Source of the DNA: Echinometra lucunter
Taxonomy: Eukaryota > Echinodermata > Echinoidea > Camarodonta > Echinometridae
NCBI GenBank assembly: GCA_029962745.1
Contig: CM057154.1
Coordinates: 21,456,276-21,520,275, forward strand
DNA length: 64,000 nt
Direction: 5' to 3'
Below the pieces are notes generated by a model that ran no database searches, had not been told where the DNA came from, and worked only from the letters and a program-made list of their open reading frames with translations. Every line of letters begins with the position of its first letter. The stretch's first letter is position 1. The position numbers and the translations under genes are program-made. Below, in pieces: positions 46,380 through 57,549 of the stretch.

Positions 46380-48300
46380 ATAACTTATTTGCGTGAGTGG
46401 ATATTAATTTATTGACTGATAAGCTATGATATAAAATGGTGGGCCGAAACTTTAAGAACCATTAAGTTCTTTTCTGGATATTTCTGTAATGTTTTACGCT
46501 GAAAGTGAATTTCTTTGCCGGAGTGAAAGATTGCTAAATTACTTGATTGATTAGATGTTAACCGATTCTCGATGATTTCCTTGTTGATATGGGTTGAATC
46601 TTTTAAGCACAATTGCTTTGTAAAGCTTATTGTTAATAAAATATCAGTGTGTAAAATACATTATTTTCCCCTTTGAGACTGTTCTCACTTTGCACAAGTT
46701 AGAATTCTGTTTAAATGTTTTGATATATTGATTGATATGATTTTGAATTATCCGGGACTGTTTTCCTCTCTTCTGAATATAAGGTAGATCAAAAATTCTT
46801 GATATTTTTGTCGAGGTAAGGAAGTCCTTTTTTTTCCCGGACATCCTGCAGTTTTCTTGGCAACCATCTTTTCGTTGTCATGTTGATTCTTACAAGCTGT
46901 AAATAACCCATAACAAGAACAAAAAAAACAAACAAGCAAACAAAGATAAGTCTTGTGATATACTATAGGAACTGTTATGAAAAACCGTATTTTTATGCCC
47001 TGAACAATTAATGGGAAATTCAGTTTTATCATTCCTGACCGTAAAATAAGTTTTGTCTCTTCATGCCCAAGATGGGACGTTCTCTCTCCTGGTAGTATAA
47101 CTTTGTAAAGTATTAAAAAATCTTACCGTAATACTTTGTTTCCTTAAAATTTTACAATCATTGAAAGCAGATGATTGAAATACTGAAAGATATTACTACC
47201 TTGCAACATTTTGGAAAAATAAAAACTAACATTTCGAAATAACATTCTGATATGTTTTGATTTGAATACAAGATCCAACTTTGTCTTCACATTCCAAGAA
47301 TCTTTAAACAACCTCAGTTTTTGGAATGTAAAAGGTTCCTAACCGTTTGATGAATAAAGACACATTCATACTTCCAACGAATAACCTTTTAAGAAATGCA
47401 GGCGATGATGCAGAAAGTATTTTGAAGGAGGGGTAAAACTCTGGGGATAAACATGGCGTTTTATCTTACCACCGATAGAAGGAAAGCGGATGACATGATG
47501 GAGAGTAATTCATAATTATACAGATTGGACCTCAATTGGTCCGTTTTCATGGTTTTTCAATATTCCCTGTTTCTCTGAAGCGAAGATTCTTGCGAAGTCT
47601 ATTTAGAATTATTTTTTGTTTGTTTGTTTGTTTGTTTGTTTGACTCTTTCAGATTTCAATTTATTCATCATGCGGTTAGGAGCCGGCTGCTATTTCTTTT
47701 TTCAAGCTTTCCGCTTATGATAGCTGACCCCTGCATTTATGTTGATTTCTTGACCCAACTCCATTATTCTATAATATTATCTAGGTATGTTATATTATCA
47801 TTTGTATATTTGTCACACTTTATTTGTATCAACTCTGATTTGTTTCTTTACTGTATCCAATGTTTTGTATTTGATTTGGCAATAAATGCAGAAAAAAAAA
47901 TCCCCTTTAAAAAATGTGTTTATAATCATTGTGCTTAATATTGTAATCTAGAACCTGTATCATTTAAGCACTGCCATGCAATCTTATTGTATTTCAAAGA
48001 AAATGATTAAAAGTTCATTTTTAAACGAGTGATTAAGGGTCAAATCTGCATCTAGAAAGGAACCCCTTCCGTTTTATTTCGCTCACTCTCTTTCCCTCTC
48101 CCCCCTCTCTCTCATTTTCTCTTAACTGTAAGTAATGTATATCTCTTATCTATTATGTCTCCTATCTTATATCTGCATGTATATTTTTCTCTCATATTAA
48201 TATACCCCCATTCTCTATATCGCTCCCTTTTCTCCCTTTTATTTCCTTTCTCAATTTTCCTCTGCATTTCTCTTCGTTCCCCTATCTATTTCTCTCCTCT
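46380..48300. other. intergenic AT-rich sequence, no gene seen
   Basis: No coding exon or defined mobile element; a (TTTG)n array lies at about 47616-47640. Confidence 0.45.
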
Positions 48301-48306
48301 CTACAC

Positions 48307-48510
48307 TCTAAAAAAAGGATTAGCCAAAATGACCAAAACTTTGGTTAATATGTGTCCGACCAAAAATATTGGTAGAGATTGACCAATATAATTGTCAATA
48401 TTACCAAATTATTGGTTAAAATTTACTAAAATTTTGGTTGCTTTTGACCAATTTTTCGGTCAAACAAATATTCACCAACACATTGGTTATTTTGACCAAT
48501 CCTTTTTCAT
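48307..48510. mobile_element. MITE built of ACCAA/TTGGT motifs
   Basis: The left end, AAAAAAAGGATTAGCCAAAA with TGACCAA, is mirrored by the right end (reverse complement AAAAAGGATTGGTCAAAATA). The interior alternates ACCAA and TTGGT at short intervals, giving many overlapping inverted repeats. Confidence 0.65.
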
Positions 48511-48929
48511 TTCCCACCCTTCCCCCCTCTCTCCCCCACTACCTGTCATCCAACTCACCCCCCCCCCCCCTCTCTCTCTCCATACTTTCTCTAGCTGTCT
48601 CTTTTCTTCCCCAGTCCACTGGACCTACATTTTGGATGCAAAGACTATTTAGCTGTTTTATGCGAGAATTGTATTGGTTCTTTACATACACAGTTCTTCA
48701 GGTGTACATGTAGTATAATCACTATGAACATTTCAAATATGACTATTCTGTACTTTGTATTGAAAGGCTGCGTGTCCAATACAGAAAATGAAATAAGCAG
48801 CAAGCTTCTTGTTAGCAGCAAATGACGTTACCATGGTTACTAAAAACACTGGTTTGTGTTTATAAGGGTGAACTGTGTCAAGACTGCTTCAAACTGATTT
48901 ATCAAGTTTCATTTTTCACCTTGTACGAT

Positions 48930-49008
48930 GCATACTTTGTATTCTGTTTATATTACGGTATGTTGGAAATGGAAAATAAACGAAATGAAATGAAATGAAA
49001 ATATAAAT
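48930..49008 (+). mobile_element. probable LINE 3' end with (GAAAT)n tail
   Basis: TTATATTACGGTATGTTGGA is followed by AAATAAACGAAATGAAATG-type units, a retroposon-like tail. The coding part is absent. Confidence 0.35.
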
Positions 49009-49069
49009 TTCTTAACAACTACTGCATGAGAATAGAATGAATCCAGCATTAACGAAACGAAAGAGTATT

Positions 49070-49275
49070 GTGGGAGTACTGTGGCATACTTGTGAAGGAT
49101 CTTGACCCTCACTACGAGAGATCCTGGATTCGATCCCCGCCGTGCGTTTTCATACCTGGGCAAAGTATGTTGCCCACGTTTGTCACTCTCGACCAAGGTG
49201 TAAATGCAGACCTGAAAATTGCTGGGGTATATAATTGCAGGGCTCTCAGGAAGAACAAAACTGATTGCTGGTGAG
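49070..49275 (+). mobile_element. tRNA-derived SINE
   Basis: Head TACTGTGGCATACTTGTGAA with B box TGGATTCGATCCCC. Body GGGCAAAGTATGTTGCCCAC and TCTCGACCAAGGTGTAAATG, ending near GGGCTCTCAGGAAG. Same family as 1560-1760. Confidence 0.8.
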
Positions 49276-49431
49276 GTTGCCCTCGGCATGTTCTTTAAAT
49301 CATGCCCTTTATTTCATAACGGAATACAAGCATACATTTAGATCAGGCACACGTTCCCTTGACGAAAACACATGGCAGGTCGCACAACATATAAACATGT
49401 ACAGTGGTAGAAAATTCATTTTATCCAACAA

Positions 49432-49432
49432 C

Positions 49433-49461
<29 letters not shown>
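49432..49461. repeat. poly-A tract
   Basis: About 28 consecutive A residues. Confidence 0.9.
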
Positions 49462-49463
<2 letters not shown>

Positions 49464-49679
49464 GGCACAATACGGGATCGTAAATTTGACAAGCAGATGA
49501 GAAAATTATTTTTTACCTGAGCGGAAGTCTGGGAGGGGGAGAAGTAAGAAGAAAGTTCCATAGGATGAGAACATAATGAAAGAATATGTGAGTAGATTAA
49601 AGATAAAATAGACAAATACGAATACATGTATACGAATACAAAATAGACAAATAAGAATACAAGTACAGAGGAGGAAAGT

Positions 49680-49980
49680 GAAGAAGAAGAAGACGACGAC
49701 GACGACGACGACGAAGAAGAAGAAGAAGAAGAAGGAGGAGGAGAAGATAAAAAAAGGAGCAAAGGAGGAAAAAGAGGAGAAGAAAAATGCTTCTTTTCTT
49801 GCATAGAATATGACAATTATAATTAGATAATTATTATTAGTAGTAGTATTAGTATAATTGTTGTTATTGTTATTATTATTATTATCATTATTATTATTAT
49901 CATCATCATCATCATCATTACTATTATTATTGTTGTTTATTGTTATTTATTATCATTATTTATTTATTATTATTTTATTA
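49680..49980. repeat. (GAA/GAC)n and (ATT/ATC)n triplet microsatellites
   Basis: GAAGAAGACGACGAC arrays at 49680-49745 and ATT/ATC triplets at 49835-49980. Confidence 0.92.
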
Positions 49981-51340
49981 GCCGATATCCAAAACTAGTT
50001 TGAACGAAAATGTAAACAAACTCGAGTTTATCGCAGTGCATTTATTAGAAACTCATTTTAATATCGATATTTATAAAATAAGGAGTGTTACATACGCATG
50101 AACAAATTCACAAACACGCACAGCCGGGAACAAACATTTACTTCGATTCACTTGAAACAATAACATTATGTAAGAATAAGAGGTTTTACATGTATTTTAC
50201 AAATAAATTCTGTAGATTATAAAGAAGTGATTAAGACATTATCCTACTCTACAATAATTATCAAAATGCATATGTGACAGAAAAAATAAAACTTTACAGA
50301 GATCTTGCAGCGAAATTTTATAGCATCCACGATTTCAACAATAACTTCGCAATAACACTCTTTTTTAGATTGACAAAAGAGTAATTTACAGTCAAAACAT
50401 CGCCAACAAGGTCACTTTGAGTATGGAGCACAATAACAGCTGTACGATAAACAGCCGAATCTGTTGGTTAAAAATGAAATTATAGTATTCGCTCAGTTAT
50501 AGATGTTGGTTTCAATCAGTCATTCTCAATTGTTCACAATCGAGTGAAGACAAAAAAAATTCTCTTTTTTTTTCTTTTTTTTTCTTTCTCTGCTTTTGCT
50601 TTTTGTTTGTATTCTTTCAGTTCTTTCCTACCTTCATCTTTTCTGCCATATCTCGGAACTCTCTAATTACTTTTATATCTATGATCTCTCTTCTTATTCT
50701 CCCTGTTTGAAAATAATGAGTGAACCTGTCTCATGACATTGCGTTTTATCTCCATTTTGCCTTTAACATAGTCAATAACAAAGAGAAAGCGGTATTTAAA
50801 AAAACTAATATTATTTGCACCCCATCATGTATACAGTACATTAGATGTAATCCCGAGTTAAAGAAATGTTAAAGACATCCCACATTATCAAGTTCAACTT
50901 ACACTAAATTTTCAAGAAGAAAAGTATAACCGATCAGAGACCGCGTCTGATGCATGTTTATTAGCCAAATCCTCTATGAATCGATCAGTTATTTTCTCAA
51001 CCAACAAGAAACGCTGGCGGATGTTTCTGGTTAATGTGAATTCCAGCAGTTTACGTGTACTATGCTGATCCAAGCAATTCATGTAACTGCAGAACACACG
51101 AAGGCTTAGAATTTCGAGGCGATTCAAGCCGTTCGTTCTTGAAGTGAAATGAAATTATCATTGCTTTATCTAAAAATAACATTTCCAAAATGAGTCGAGT
51201 TGTGTGTCAGCACGCTGAAGTTCAATTTCAAAAACTCATAATCTGAAACATTTATTCAATTCAATTCAGTTTAATTCATTACTATTCAGTTCAGAGTAAC
51301 ATTTAAGACTGCAGATTGCAGATTTAAAGATTTTGTTTCA
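49981..51340. other. intergenic sequence downstream of gene B, no gene confirmed
   Basis: AT-rich. A 71-codon minus-strand ORF at 50912-51127 (RLEILSLRVFCSYMNCLDQ..) has fairly protein-like composition and a CTGCAG site in it. It matches no family I recognise, and a run of this length is expected by chance, so it is noted but not called. Confidence 0.4.
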
Positions 51341-51549
51341 TTTTCATTTTTTCAGAATATCAGTTGCACAATCAAAATTCAATATCTTAAAAAGGAAACC
51401 AAAGAGTATAAAAAAAAAACAATGTGAAAAAATGCGAGAACAAAAAACAAAGATCATTTATTTCAAGAAGTAAAATGAAAACAGACACCAGCGAAGAAGC
51501 AAAGCTTGTGGTACTGATCTCTGGTTTCAATATATAACATTAATTTTCT

Positions 51550-51555
51550 TTTATT
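51550..51555 (-). promoter_or_regulatory. candidate polyadenylation signal of gene B
   Basis: AATAAA on the minus strand about 140 bases past the gene B stop. Also present in copy 2 at 59151-59156. Confidence 0.4.
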
Positions 51556-51690
51556 CAATGCAATATATAGATATCAAATCATTGTACATAATTTTACATC
51601 ACTCAATTTATCGTTGCACTTTTCATGAAAGGCGGAATAACGGCATAACCAGCAAAGATGAAATTAAGTCTCTGTTTCATTATCATTTCG

Positions 51691-51996
51691 TCACCGAGTG
51701 CAAAACAATATCACGATGACCACGACGACGACCACCGTGACAAAGACGATGAACAAAAACAAGTAATTGTCTAACGTACGGGTGACCTGTTGCCATTCGT
51801 TCTTATTCCTTTCTAACATCGTTCGTGTGCTGATCGAATTTCTCCGCTCCCAAGACGAAGCCATGGTCGCCGTCTCGCAGCGGACGTCGCTGATGTCGCG
51901 GGGGTGGTGTCTCTGCCGTAGCGACTCGCCATTTCGTGGTGGAGATGGTGGGCAAGCATCCAGCTTGGTTTCGCTCGGGAAATCGGTGAGAGGTTC
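51691..51996 (-). CDS. gene B, nicotinic receptor subunit: end of cytoplasmic loop and TM4, terminal exon (copy 1)
   Basis: Begins in phase 0 after TTTTCCGTGCAG and reads EPLTDFPSETKLDAC. A basic/Ser-rich stretch leads to the amphipathic pre-TM4 segment NKNEWQQVTRTLDN. TM4 (YLFLFIVFVTVVVVVVIVIL) and the tail FCTR end at TGA. The frame is open throughout in this copy. Copy 2 (59291-59595) differs by several one-base indels: in the middle of the exon its frame diverges, and which reading is right after DAC cannot be decided from two copies. The family and the TM4 assignment are firm because the pre-TM4 EW..V....D pattern is conserved. Confidence 0.85.
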   Translation of the reverse strand, partial: EPLTDFPSETKLDACPPSPPRNGESLRQRHHPRDISDVRCETATMASSWERRNSISTRTMLERNKNEWQQVTRTLDNYLFLFIVFVTVVVVVVIVILFCTR

Positions 51997-52588
51997 CTGC
52001 ACGGAAAAGACGTTATTCTGGAGTGAGAGGAGGGGGGGGGGGGCAAATTGGAGAATCGTACTGTTATATTAGGCTGAAGTCCACAAGCGCAGCAGGTGCC
52101 ACTCCCATTATGCCGTTTAAGTAAATGTATATATCTTTTCTATACTAATCAGATTTGGGAAACATGCTTGCTTCTTCTTTCAGGAAGGCCTTAATTGATC
52201 AGCCACTCAAAGGCTTGAATATCATAGATAGCATAAACCCTGAATATACTATTCACTAAGATATCAATCCCACTATAATTTTGCTCATCAAATGACTGCA
52301 AACAAAAGGCAGTAAAAGGAAAAGATGAACATAGACGGCTTTAGGATTGCCAAAAAGGGGAAGGGTTGTTTTTCGATTTCGGGAATCCCGCTGGCCCTCT
52401 AAGACTAATGTTCAGAAGTTGGGGAACATTCGCCAAATTTTGTTCTTTGACTCCCCCTTTCTTCTCCCATGCGTGTCTTCCTCCCTCTCTTTCGTTTCCT
52501 TTCCCTTCTTTTCATCAGCTGTATCCTTTACAAAATCGGAGGGGGGGGGGGGGCGGCACGTGAAATTGCCCAACATGAAGGTGTATAC

Positions 52589-52761
52589 CTTGAGATTCGC
52601 ATGACGTTTTAGCGGAGTCTCGATCGTTCTCTTCATGAAGCAGATCTGACGGAGGATCTTGGGTACCGCCTTATCCCCTCTCTGATGGTAAAACCGTAAG
52701 ATGCAGATACTCATGGCAAGAACAAAGCAATTTGTCAGGATCATGTAGACAAAGAACATCC
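52589..52761 (-). CDS. gene B, nicotinic receptor subunit: TM3 exon (copy 1)
   Basis: Starts after TATTCCCCAG with GG, completing a Gly codon split after the TM2 exon, the same phase as in gene A. It encodes TM3 (MFFVYMILTNCFVLAMSICI) and then LRFYHQRGDKAVPKILRQI, the family's TM3-to-loop transition. It ends in phase 0 at CTCAAG|GTATAC. Gene A has no intron here, so either gene B gained or gene A lost one in the cytoplasmic loop. The exon is 173 bp and identical in length in copy 2. Confidence 0.9.
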
Positions 52762-52944
52762 CTGGGGAATACAAAGAGTACAATGTAAATCTCTTTTAGA
52801 TATATATACTAGCCCAAAACAAAGCTGCTGAATCATTGTTGTCCCACAGAGCAACGAGATTTTTTCTCTTTTTTTTTTGTCTGATCCAGATGCCGACTAA
52901 TGATGATGACGATAATCATAATCATTATTGTTATTAATAATAAC

Positions 52945-52956
52945 AATGATGATGAC

Positions 52957-53004
<48 letters not shown>

Positions 53005-53085
53005 AATGATAACAATAAGAAGATGAAGAAGGAGAAGGAGAAGAAGAAGAAGAAGAAGAAGAAGAAGAAGGAGAAGGAGAATAAT
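52945..53085. repeat. (GAT)n and (AAG)n microsatellite in a gene B intron
   Basis: GAT triplets at 52945-53002 and AAG/GAG triplets at 53018-53085. The same arrays occur in copy 2 at about 60540-60675 with different unit numbers. Confidence 0.93.
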
Positions 53086-53215
53086 AATAATAAGAAATTT
53101 TTGTTTACCCAGGGTAGTTTCTTCAGCATTATGCACTTTTCTGCCGGAGGGCCCTACAATCATATTACCCCGGCTCCAGCACTGCAAATGTATTATATCA
53201 TCATGATCATCGAGC

Positions 53216-53404
53216 CAGTCGCGGATCTAGGGCAAAAACTTGGGGGGGGGGGGCTACTGAGGGCTTGGAGGATTGTAATGTATATTAGAATCTTTTTGCA
53301 TTAAAATTGCACCTATATCGTCCCAAATTTTTTTTTTTTTTTTTGGGGGGGGGGGGGGCTTGAGCCCCCAAAGCCCCCCCCCCCCCACCTTGGAACCGCG
53401 CCTG
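53216..53404. mobile_element. small hAT-like element in a gene B intron (copy 1)
   Basis: Ends CAGTCGCGGATCTAGG and, in reverse complement, CAGGCGCGGTTCC. Flanks CATCGAGC and CATCGAAC form an 8-bp duplication with one mismatch. The interior is dominated by G, T and C homopolymers. Present at the same place in copy 2 (60812-60997). Confidence 0.7.
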
Positions 53405-53656
53405 CATCGAACGTATTCATCAACTTAATATATACACATTACATGCAAATCATTCATTTATAACTCAACAACTATCATTCGTCTCATTAATTTTGTATTG
53501 CAATTACCGCTATAGTCCATCTATACTGTACATATCCAGGTATTTTCTCCCGGTTTGGAGGATGATTGCGAGATTTCCCCGCACATTTGGTGCACTCTTG
53601 CAGTGCAGTTTTAGTCCACTCCAGCTCCTAACGTTCTCTTCCCACTCATGCCATTT

Positions 53657-53690
53657 GACCCAGAGGGTACATATATGTACCCTCTGGGTC
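53657..53690. repeat. perfect 34-bp palindrome in a gene B intron
   Basis: GACCCAGAGGGTACATA is followed directly by its exact reverse complement. In copy 2 (about 61247-61278) the same palindrome has lost single bases from GGG runs in its arms. Confidence 0.92.
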
Positions 53691-54785
53691 TTGTTCCTTG
53701 AATTTTTCCTTCAAAGATAATCTTTTAAGGAACTTTGGCGCCCTTCTATGACTGTGACCAAGTATCTAGATTTATTATAGACCAATCTCACAACGCAAGA
53801 GGGCAGCAGACTGTTCGACACAGTTCGACATACTGCGGTGGGCGCTCCAACTTTTATAGTACACAAGTCAATAGCGCGTTATGTATATTCGTTCGATTTT
53901 TTCGTCTATTTTGACCAATATATGCAGATTTCTTTTAATATTTGCAATGAGAAATTATCTGGGAAGTTCAGGTCGCAGCTGTGCGGTGCTCAAATGCCAC
54001 AAGAATTTGAGAAAGTTTAAAAATTGGAAGCTAACTGAGTGCGAAATTCACTCGCTTTTGACTCGTGAAGCCTGTTTGTGTGAGAAGCCGTACTCCCTAC
54101 ATAGGTTTCCGTAAGCAATGTGAAGGAATTCGTCGCCAGTGGGTAAAAACATCAACAGAAAGGACTCTGAAGTCAAGGAAACATTATCATTATGTACTTT
54201 GGCGTAAAATTGAATGAGTGAAAACATGACTTTGTAAACAGGGTAAGATTGAGGGCTCCCGTTTTACTCCGGCTTCTATGCTGCAATCGAACTTTTACTG
54301 ACAAAACTAAGCTAAAAAACCATCGAAAGTACAAAAAACATCATACCTCCATCTGTCAGATATGGCCATTGTCTTGCCTCACCTACCCATGTATCCATGC
54401 TTTATTTTATTGATCTAGAATAAAGTAAATGGAACAATATCAGGGCATATCTCATATCTTACATTCATTTTGTACACAGAGCCAATCGCGGTCAGCGCGC
54501 TTGCCCATCGCAGCAATGGCGTCGCCGATAGAGGGCCAAATACATAAACCGGAGGTGAAATTGGTCTATAGTTCAATATTTGTTGATGCTTTTCATCTCG
54601 TTTCTATGACATTCTCATCCTTCTTCTCTACACCCACATTTTATAAAGATGTTACATGTATTTTGTGTCATTGTCTCGGTAACGGCGGTCCATGTTCTGC
54701 TTCATAAAATAGAAAAGACCATACATTAGTCTAAAATCACCTGCATAATTATTATCATGAAAACCAGCCCCATCCCCATCCTTAC

Positions 54786-55106
54786 CTAGAAGAGGCAATT
54801 CATCACCAAGAGGCGGCATGATCCCACCAATCAGTTGCTGAAACAAGATGGCGGCCAGGAGGTTGGACACGGCAAACTGAAGTCTTTCCCCGGACTCCGG
54901 CGGCATGAGGAACACAAGACAGTTGGACGAAAGCGAGAAGGCCACTGGGAAGGACAATGTTGAGCACAATAGAAGCCGTAAGCTCTCTCAAGTGTCAGAT
55001 TGTAGACAATTTGCGAGTAAGGGGCCTCGCAGCAGGCGTATGTTATGTTTTTCGGCCCACCAATCACGTTGCGCAGCGACCAGACGCCATTTCGTAGAAA
55101 CACGTC
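54786..55106 (-). CDS. gene B, nicotinic receptor subunit: loop C, TM1 and TM2 exon, frame broken by two insertions (copy 1)
   Basis: Starts in phase 0 after TTTTCGGCGCAG with DVFLRNGVWSLRNV. ITYACCEAPY carries the vicinal Cys pair of alpha-type subunits. NIT and NLT are possible glycosylation sites. TM1 and TM2 are present (PPESGERLQFAVSNLLAAIL, then FQQLIGGIMPPLGDELPLLG), but the frame shifts twice, near 54968 and 54924, each by one extra base. Copy 2 lacks the 54924 insertion and has its extra base at a slightly different place near the first. Removing both gives 319 bp, exactly the length of the gene A exon. TM2 keeps Glu at -1' and Leu at 9', has Gln at 2' and at 15'-16', and Gly at 20'. 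Confidence 0.88.
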
Positions 55107-55841
55107 CTGCGCCGAAAAAAAGAAAAAGAGGAAGAAATATATGTGCAAGGTTGTATTGCGACCGAGTAGAAAATCCCTGAAAAAAATAATCCCAGTTAAT
55201 CAGGTGTTAAGAGCAAATTATTGATTATCTACTGTACTTTCATATCCTACCTAAACTACAAAACACTTGTTCGGGGATCGGAAACTTACCAATTTCACAT
55301 AGTGTTAAAAATAAAAAAATCTAAATTTCAGCTTGTCTTAAGTATTAATATTGTGACGGGCACGGTTCGCCTCGCCGGCTGACACGGCTATCTTGTCAGG
55401 ATGGCCGTGCTTGGCCGAGCTCCCCGTCCATCTGGTCACAGTATATGACCGCTGCTGATGGCTGAAACTGCCGGTGCTCGGACCATCACCAACCGTCAAC
55501 CGTCTCTTGCTCCTACCAGCAATCAGCCATCCGTCGAAGCAATCGGTCACCCTGCTCTCCTCGTCACAGCAGCAAACAATTGGTCATCGTCTTCCAACAA
55601 TCATTCACCCCAATATGACTTCACTCTCTCCAGCTCATTAATTGCCTAGCAATCATGGCAGAAAGTTAACGTTCAATCACTACCTTTAATCAATACTCAG
55701 TGATCTCATACAGTGAACAGAGTGTAGCCCAGAATCAATTCTCGGTTGTGAACATTCAGGAAATATGAGGGGCGGCTATCCTGCGGTGGTTAGGCCGCTG
55801 CGATCAATCCTAACATGTCAAACTAAATCCCTGTACTTAAG

Positions 55842-56137
55842 CATTTAAGAAATCATTGATTTAACTCGTTAATACATAGCACTTTTGTCCAAACGATGCA
55901 ATTTACCAAATACAACCACTGGCCCTGGTCCAAACAACGTTTCTATAACAAATAATTAACCTAACAGAATCATGATAATCCCCCATAACCATTTAAGAAA
56001 TCATTGATTTACTCATTAATACATAGCACTTTTGTGCAAAACGATGCCAATTTACCAAATACAACCACTGGCCCTGGTCCAAACAACTTTTCTATAACAA
56101 ATAATTAACCTAACAGAATCATGATAATCCCCCCATA
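55842..56137. repeat. 148-bp tandem duplication, two units (copy 1)
   Basis: CATTTAAGAAATCATTGATT begins units at 55842 and 55990. Both include CAACCACTGGCCCTGGTCCA and AACAGAATCATGATAATCCC, with few differences. Copy 2 has the same pair at 63431 and 63579 with the same 148-bp period. Confidence 0.92.
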
Positions 56138-56692
56138 TCCAATTAAAATCAAATGCAAATTATGCAAATTTTCCTCTTGCCAAGTACCTATATCAGATAC
56201 GTTGCCTGCCGTACGTTCCAAGCCCCTATAGGTTTACACGTTATGCCTACTGCGTATGAACCATCTATGACATTATAACAAATATGCTGCTCGTTACAAT
56301 ATTCGAAGTATGTTTTAAATTCATATCGAGTGGTAGATGTGAGAATTTCAATTCTTTTATCTATAGTTCTCGCACGACCTACATCTTAATACACTGCAAG
56401 AATTTATCCGGTCCTGCTACTGATAATCACAGATCGTTCTTGATTTGGAACAGAAATTATGACTGAAATTATGACTGAGATTAAGACAGGTGATTTAGAT
56501 TAAATTTAGATTAGAATTGAGATGTAAGTGAGATGAGGATTAAGACAAGAGTCATGATACTTGTACCGATTAGGATTAAGATCACCAATAGGTTGGAATA
56601 AATTATGACTGAAATCGGAATGAACGACCGAGATTAGGATTATAAATGAGATTAAAATTTGGTATGAGCTTTGGATTAAGATTATACTTTAC

Positions 56693-56909
56693 CTGATTAG
56701 CATCTTCGTCGTCAGGCAGTTGAGAGTGATCCCTGGGAGTCGTAAGCCCATGACATGTAGGTCATCGTGCACGTCTGAAAGTCGAAGGGGAAGAAACGAA
56801 CATGAACCATGCAAGCACTGATCACGATGATGGGACTGAACCACGTCACCGTGCCGTCGTAACTGACGATGACATCGGTATCGGTACCTCGATGAAGGTC
56901 AGGCCGACA
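56693..56909 (-). CDS. gene B, nicotinic receptor subunit: Cys-loop exon, frame broken by two small indels
   Basis: The acceptor TTCCTCCTCAG at 56910 gives a one-base start that would complete an Asn codon as in gene A, followed by VGLTFIEVP. A missing base near 56885 shifts the frame. It continues as DVIVSYDGTVTW and FSPIIVISAC, then the Cys-loop, again with 13 residues between cysteines and containing VRFFPFD. SWAYDSQ follows (loop B Trp), and an extra base near 56733 shifts the frame once more before DDEDANQ and the phase 0 donor CAG|GTAAAG. The exon is 217 bp against 220 in gene A. This part is not covered by copy 2 within the window. Confidence 0.85.
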
Positions 56910-57442
56910 CTGAGGAGGAAAAAAGGAGTATAAAAGTTATATTGTATGACAATGATCACGTGGTGTGAGCCTATTTTGTGCATTGCTTCTTTTATTTCTG
57001 CTCGTACGAAACTACTCATTATATAGAGATAGGTCATTATACAGATTATGAAAAGATTTGAAATCATCATAATGCCATAGCGTATACTATTCCGTGCATC
57101 ATGTTCATATGACTATTTGTTGATAGTGGTTTTTATCGTAATTACTGACTACTCTCATCACTTAATTTCTTAGCTAGAACATTTATGCTATTTTTCATCT
57201 TTTATTATTTCCGCGCCACAGAGAACCTCTTTTGGACAGATTTGTGTGCAAAGAATAAATAAGTGCGCCTGTGGCCTATACCACAGTGGTGACTGAGAGC
57301 TATAGGTCTTATGACAGAATTCGACGGTAAACCATGGTAACAGGATACATATAAGAGACCTATATTTTTTGTCAGTTCAGGATCATTTTTGAGTTGTGAA
57401 TGGGCTGTTTCCCTCCAAGATATATTCATTTCGAGCCCGTAC

Positions 57443-57549
57443 TTTTCTAAGAGGGATATCTGGAAGCCAAGATGTTTTTGTTGCTGAAGGTGATCGACTT
57501 CAATCCGCCGTAATCATCCGGGGTCCATTGTAGAAAACTCATCTAGCCA
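57443..57549 (-). CDS. gene B, nicotinic receptor subunit: exon with loop A, partial, frame broken
   Basis: Allowing for one extra base near 57535 and one near 57469, the minus strand reads WLDEF then LQWTPDDYGGLKSITF and SNKNIWLPDIPL, homologous to the 110-bp exon of gene A at 8296 (W..D..L.WNP...GI...P...IWKPDI.L). The donor AAAA|GTACGG matches the position of the gene A donor, though the last codons are one or two bases out of phase. The acceptor is uncertain: the only nearby AG is inside the WLDEF coding sequence, so the upper boundary is approximate. No earlier exon was found between here and the gap. Confidence 0.75.

Larger units (their letters stand above)
51345..56412. repeat. large direct duplication, copy 1 (partner 58945-64000)
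   Basis: The segment is colinear with 58945-64000. The coordinate offset falls gradually from 7600 to 7588 across about 5 kb. Differences seen by eye are mostly single-base insertions and deletions, many at homopolymers. Copy 2 starts exactly at the N gap, and the window ends inside it, so neither true boundary is visible. Confidence 0.95.

Noticed and set aside
50912..51127. 71-codon minus-strand ORF with protein-like composition
   Set aside because: No recognised family; the length is expected by chance in 64 kb, and nothing beside it suggests an exon chain.
55353..55815. TGTGACGGGC..CTAACA stretch considered as a solo LTR
   Set aside because: It has TG...CA ends but no matching flanking duplication, and no second copy apart from the large duplication.
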